NCBI GenBank assembly: GCA_900546115.1
Contig: URBQ01000007.1
Coordinates: forward strand, 3,149 to 67,148
Direction of reading: 5' to 3'
From: an uncultured Collinsella sp.
Lineage (GTDB): Bacteria; Actinomycetota; Coriobacteriia; Coriobacteriales; Coriobacteriaceae
Length of the DNA: 64,000 bases
Shown here: positions 62,800 to 64,000 of the stretch, in pieces
Numbering within the stretch: the first letter of the stretch is position 1
Layout of the letters: each line of letters starts with the position of its first letter
Notes under the pieces: generated by a model
What the model was told of the DNA's origin: nothing
What the model saw: only the letters and a program-made list of their open reading frames with translations
The model's database searches: none
Position numbers and translations under genes: made by a program

Positions 62800-63228
62800 T
62801 TAGATGACGTAGTCGTAGCCTTCGTTGGGGGCGACGAGCTGGTCGAGCGTCACGCCGTCGAGGTAATCGTTGATGAGCTTGTCCAGGTTCTTCCACACGT
62901 CGAGCGTGGGACACTTATCAGATCGCGAGCAGCCCTTGCAGTCGCCATCCAGGCAGGCGACCGGCGCCAGACTACCCTCGGTCAGGCGCAAGATCTCGCC
63001 CACCGTGTACTGCTCGGGCGGGCGCGTGAGCACATAGCCGCCGCCCTTGCCGCGCATGCCCGAGAGCATGTTGGCGCGCACGAGCGTAGCCAAGATGTTC
63101 TCGAGATATTTCTCGGAAATCCCCTGTCGCGCCGCGATCTCTTTGAGCGGGATGCGACCGGCCGCCTGGTGCTCGGCTAGGTCAACCATAACGCGCAGGG
63201 CGTACCTGCCCTTAGTAGAAACCAACAT
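62800..63228 (-). CDS. Rrf2 family regulator with Cys cluster
   Basis: The 142-residue winged-helix regulator begins MLVSTKGRYALRVMVDLA, with the HTH at about 27-55 (PLKEIAARQGISEKYLENIL) and the wing GKGGGYVLTRP. Four Cys follow at about residues 92, 97, 100 and 106 (CLDGDCKGC, then C six residues on), as in IscR-type Fe-S sensors; cysteine-sensing CymR proteins lack this cluster. It is divergent from cysK, so it probably controls cysteine or Fe-S supply and may itself bind a [2Fe-2S] cluster. Which signal it senses is open. Confidence 0.9.
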   Translation of the reverse strand: MLVSTKGRYALRVMVDLAEHQAAGRIPLKEIAARQGISEKYLENILATLVRANMLSGMRGKGGGYVLTRPPEQYTVGEILRLTEGSLAPVACLDGDCKGCSRSDKCPTLDVWKNLDKLINDYLDGVTLDQLVAPNEGYDYVI

Positions 63229-63345
63229 ATATAGTGCTGCCTTTCGGTCTTTTAGTCCGTTGAAATTCTAGCCGAAAAATTGGCTTTGAAAATACCCGTT
63301 CCGGTCAAGATGGTTAATCAACTTGCAATAATCTCCTATTTCCTA

Positions 63346-63374
63346 TTGCATTACTAGGCTTTGGTGTCTACTAT
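63346..63374 (+). promoter_or_regulatory. cysK promoter
   Basis: TTGCAT (63346-63351) and TACTAT (63369-63374) are spaced by 17 nt, a good sigma-70-type match. Transcription should start near 63381, at the edge of the leader hairpin. The Rrf2 regulator may bind in or near this region. Confidence 0.65.
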
Positions 63375-63383
63375 GCTTCCCAA

Positions 63384-63423
63384 CAGCTAAACGAACAACC
63401 TATAAGGTTTATGGGTTTAGCTG
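63384..63423 (+). promoter_or_regulatory. Leader hairpin of cysK
   Basis: CAGCTAAAC (63384-63392) pairs with GTTTAGCTG (63415-63423), and inside the loop AACCT pairs with AGGTT around ATA (63397-63409). It lies at the predicted 5' end of the transcript. It could be a transcript-stabilising hairpin, a riboregulator, or a DNA operator for a dimeric regulator. Confidence 0.55.
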
Positions 63424-63481
63424 CTAGACGCACCGTAAAACCACACGGTATCCAGTCATTTGAACACTTTGGAGGTTCATC

Positions 63482-64000
63482 ATGAGCAAGGTTTACACGT
63501 CCATCGATCAGCTTATCGGCCACACCCCGCTTCTGGAGCTCACCCACTTTGAGGCCGACGAGGACCTCAAGGCCCGCGTGCTCGTCAAACTGGAATACTT
63601 CAACCCCGCCGGATCCGTTAAAGACCGCGTCGCCAAGAACATGATTGACGAGGCCGAGAAGGCAGGCAAGCTCGTGCGCGGCGGCGACTACACCATCATC
63701 GAGCCCACGAGCGGCAACACCGGCGTCGGCATCGCCTCGGTGGCGGCGGCCCGCGGCTACAAGGTGATCATCACCATGCCCGAGACCATGTCCGTCGAGC
63801 GCCGCAAGCTGATGCAGGCATACGGAGCACAGCTCGTGCTCACCGACGGCTCCAAGGGCATGAAGGGCGCTATCGCCAAGGCCGAGGAGCTGCAGAAGGA
63901 GACTCCCAACAGCATCATCGCCGGCCAGTTTGTGAACCCCGCGAACCCGGCCATTCACAAGGCAACGACCGGCCCCGAGATCTGGGACGACACCGACGGC
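63482..64000 (+). CDS. cysK: Cysteine synthase (O-acetylserine sulfhydrylase), cut by window edge
   Basis: The visible 173 residues are the N-terminal half of a PLP-dependent enzyme that makes cysteine from O-acetylserine and sulfide. The PLP Lys is in NPAGSVKDRVA (residue 46), and PTSGNTGVGIA near 79 binds the substrate. ATG 63482 has GGAGG 6 nt upstream. A cystathionine beta-synthase-type activity cannot be ruled out, but the N-terminus fits CysK. It is divergent from the Rrf2 gene. Confidence 0.96.
   Translation, partial: MSKVYTSIDQLIGHTPLLELTHFEADEDLKARVLVKLEYFNPAGSVKDRVAKNMIDEAEKAGKLVRGGDYTIIEPTSGNTGVGIASVAAARGYKVIITMPETMSVERRKLMQAYGAQLVLTDGSKGMKGAIAKAEELQKETPNSIIAGQFVNPANPAIHKATTGPEIWDDTDG

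Overview
The window reads as a chromosome segment of a high-GC anaerobic Coriobacteriia member, most like Collinsella. This is inferred from gene content and style: an arginine deiminase cluster, class III fructose-bisphosphatase, formate-tetrahydrofolate ligase, a one-domain superoxide reductase, AddAB, GtrA paralogs and strong GGAGG ribosome binding sites. No rRNA, tRNA, CRISPR array, transposase or prophage was found. Both ends cut genes: ornithine carbamoyltransferase on the left and cysteine synthase on the right.

Layout. 1-5.2 kb: the arginine deiminase (ADI) operon arcD-arcA-arcB on the minus strand, divergent from a second, altered ADI paralog followed by a Cro/CI-type regulator whose S24 domain lacks the usual Ser and Lys. 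5.2-15.8 kb: RNA metabolism (QueH, a methionyl-tRNA synthetase-like protein, an RsmB-type methyltransferase), a TIM-barrel protein, DegV, class III FBPase and two GtrA proteins. 15.9-21 kb: two DUF4430 (transcobalamin C-terminal-like) envelope proteins behind a cobalamin riboswitch. 21-26.4 kb: UbiB/ABC1 kinase, a phasin-like protein, a C69 dipeptidase, then fchA-folD. 26.8-31 kb: twin lipoproteins and a Tat-exported phosphatidylinositol phospholipase C. 31.1-34.7 kb: an accessory stretch with a YhcG/DUF1016 nuclease, an ADP-ribosylglycohydrolase, small proteins and a frameshifted SHOCT gene. 34.8-45.5 kb: zinc-ribbon protein, Mn-type CDF exporter, Fhs, ruvCAB, a structured RNA candidate, an NadE-like pseudoenzyme and superoxide reductase. 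45.6-61.5 kb: a frameshifted SNF2 helicase, DnaE, a lower-GC patch with an MFS transporter and gene remnants, then addB-addA. 61.6-64 kb: a YerC/TrpR-like regulator, a four-helix membrane protein, and an Rrf2 regulator divergent from cysK.

How the genes work together. ArcD, ArcA and ArcB form the arginine fermentation pathway. FchA and FolD appear to split two folate steps: the FolD copy has lost the cyclohydrolase Lys and FchA sits directly upstream; fhs, 12 kb away, supplies the preceding step. The riboswitch predicts that the DUF4430 proteins serve cobalamin capture at the cell surface. RuvABC, AddAB and DnaE form a replication and recombination group. The Rrf2 regulator and cysK share a divergent control region, which suggests sulfur or Fe-S control.

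The most interesting signals are the riboswitch-controlled transcobalamin-like surface proteins, a 98-nt nested hairpin upstream of ruvC, several proteins whose catalytic motifs are eroded (ADI paralog, S24 regulator, FolD, NadE-like, MetRS-like, AddB), and a dispersed intergenic repeat at gene boundaries. All start sites were chosen by hand from Shine-Dalgarno position and family alignment.
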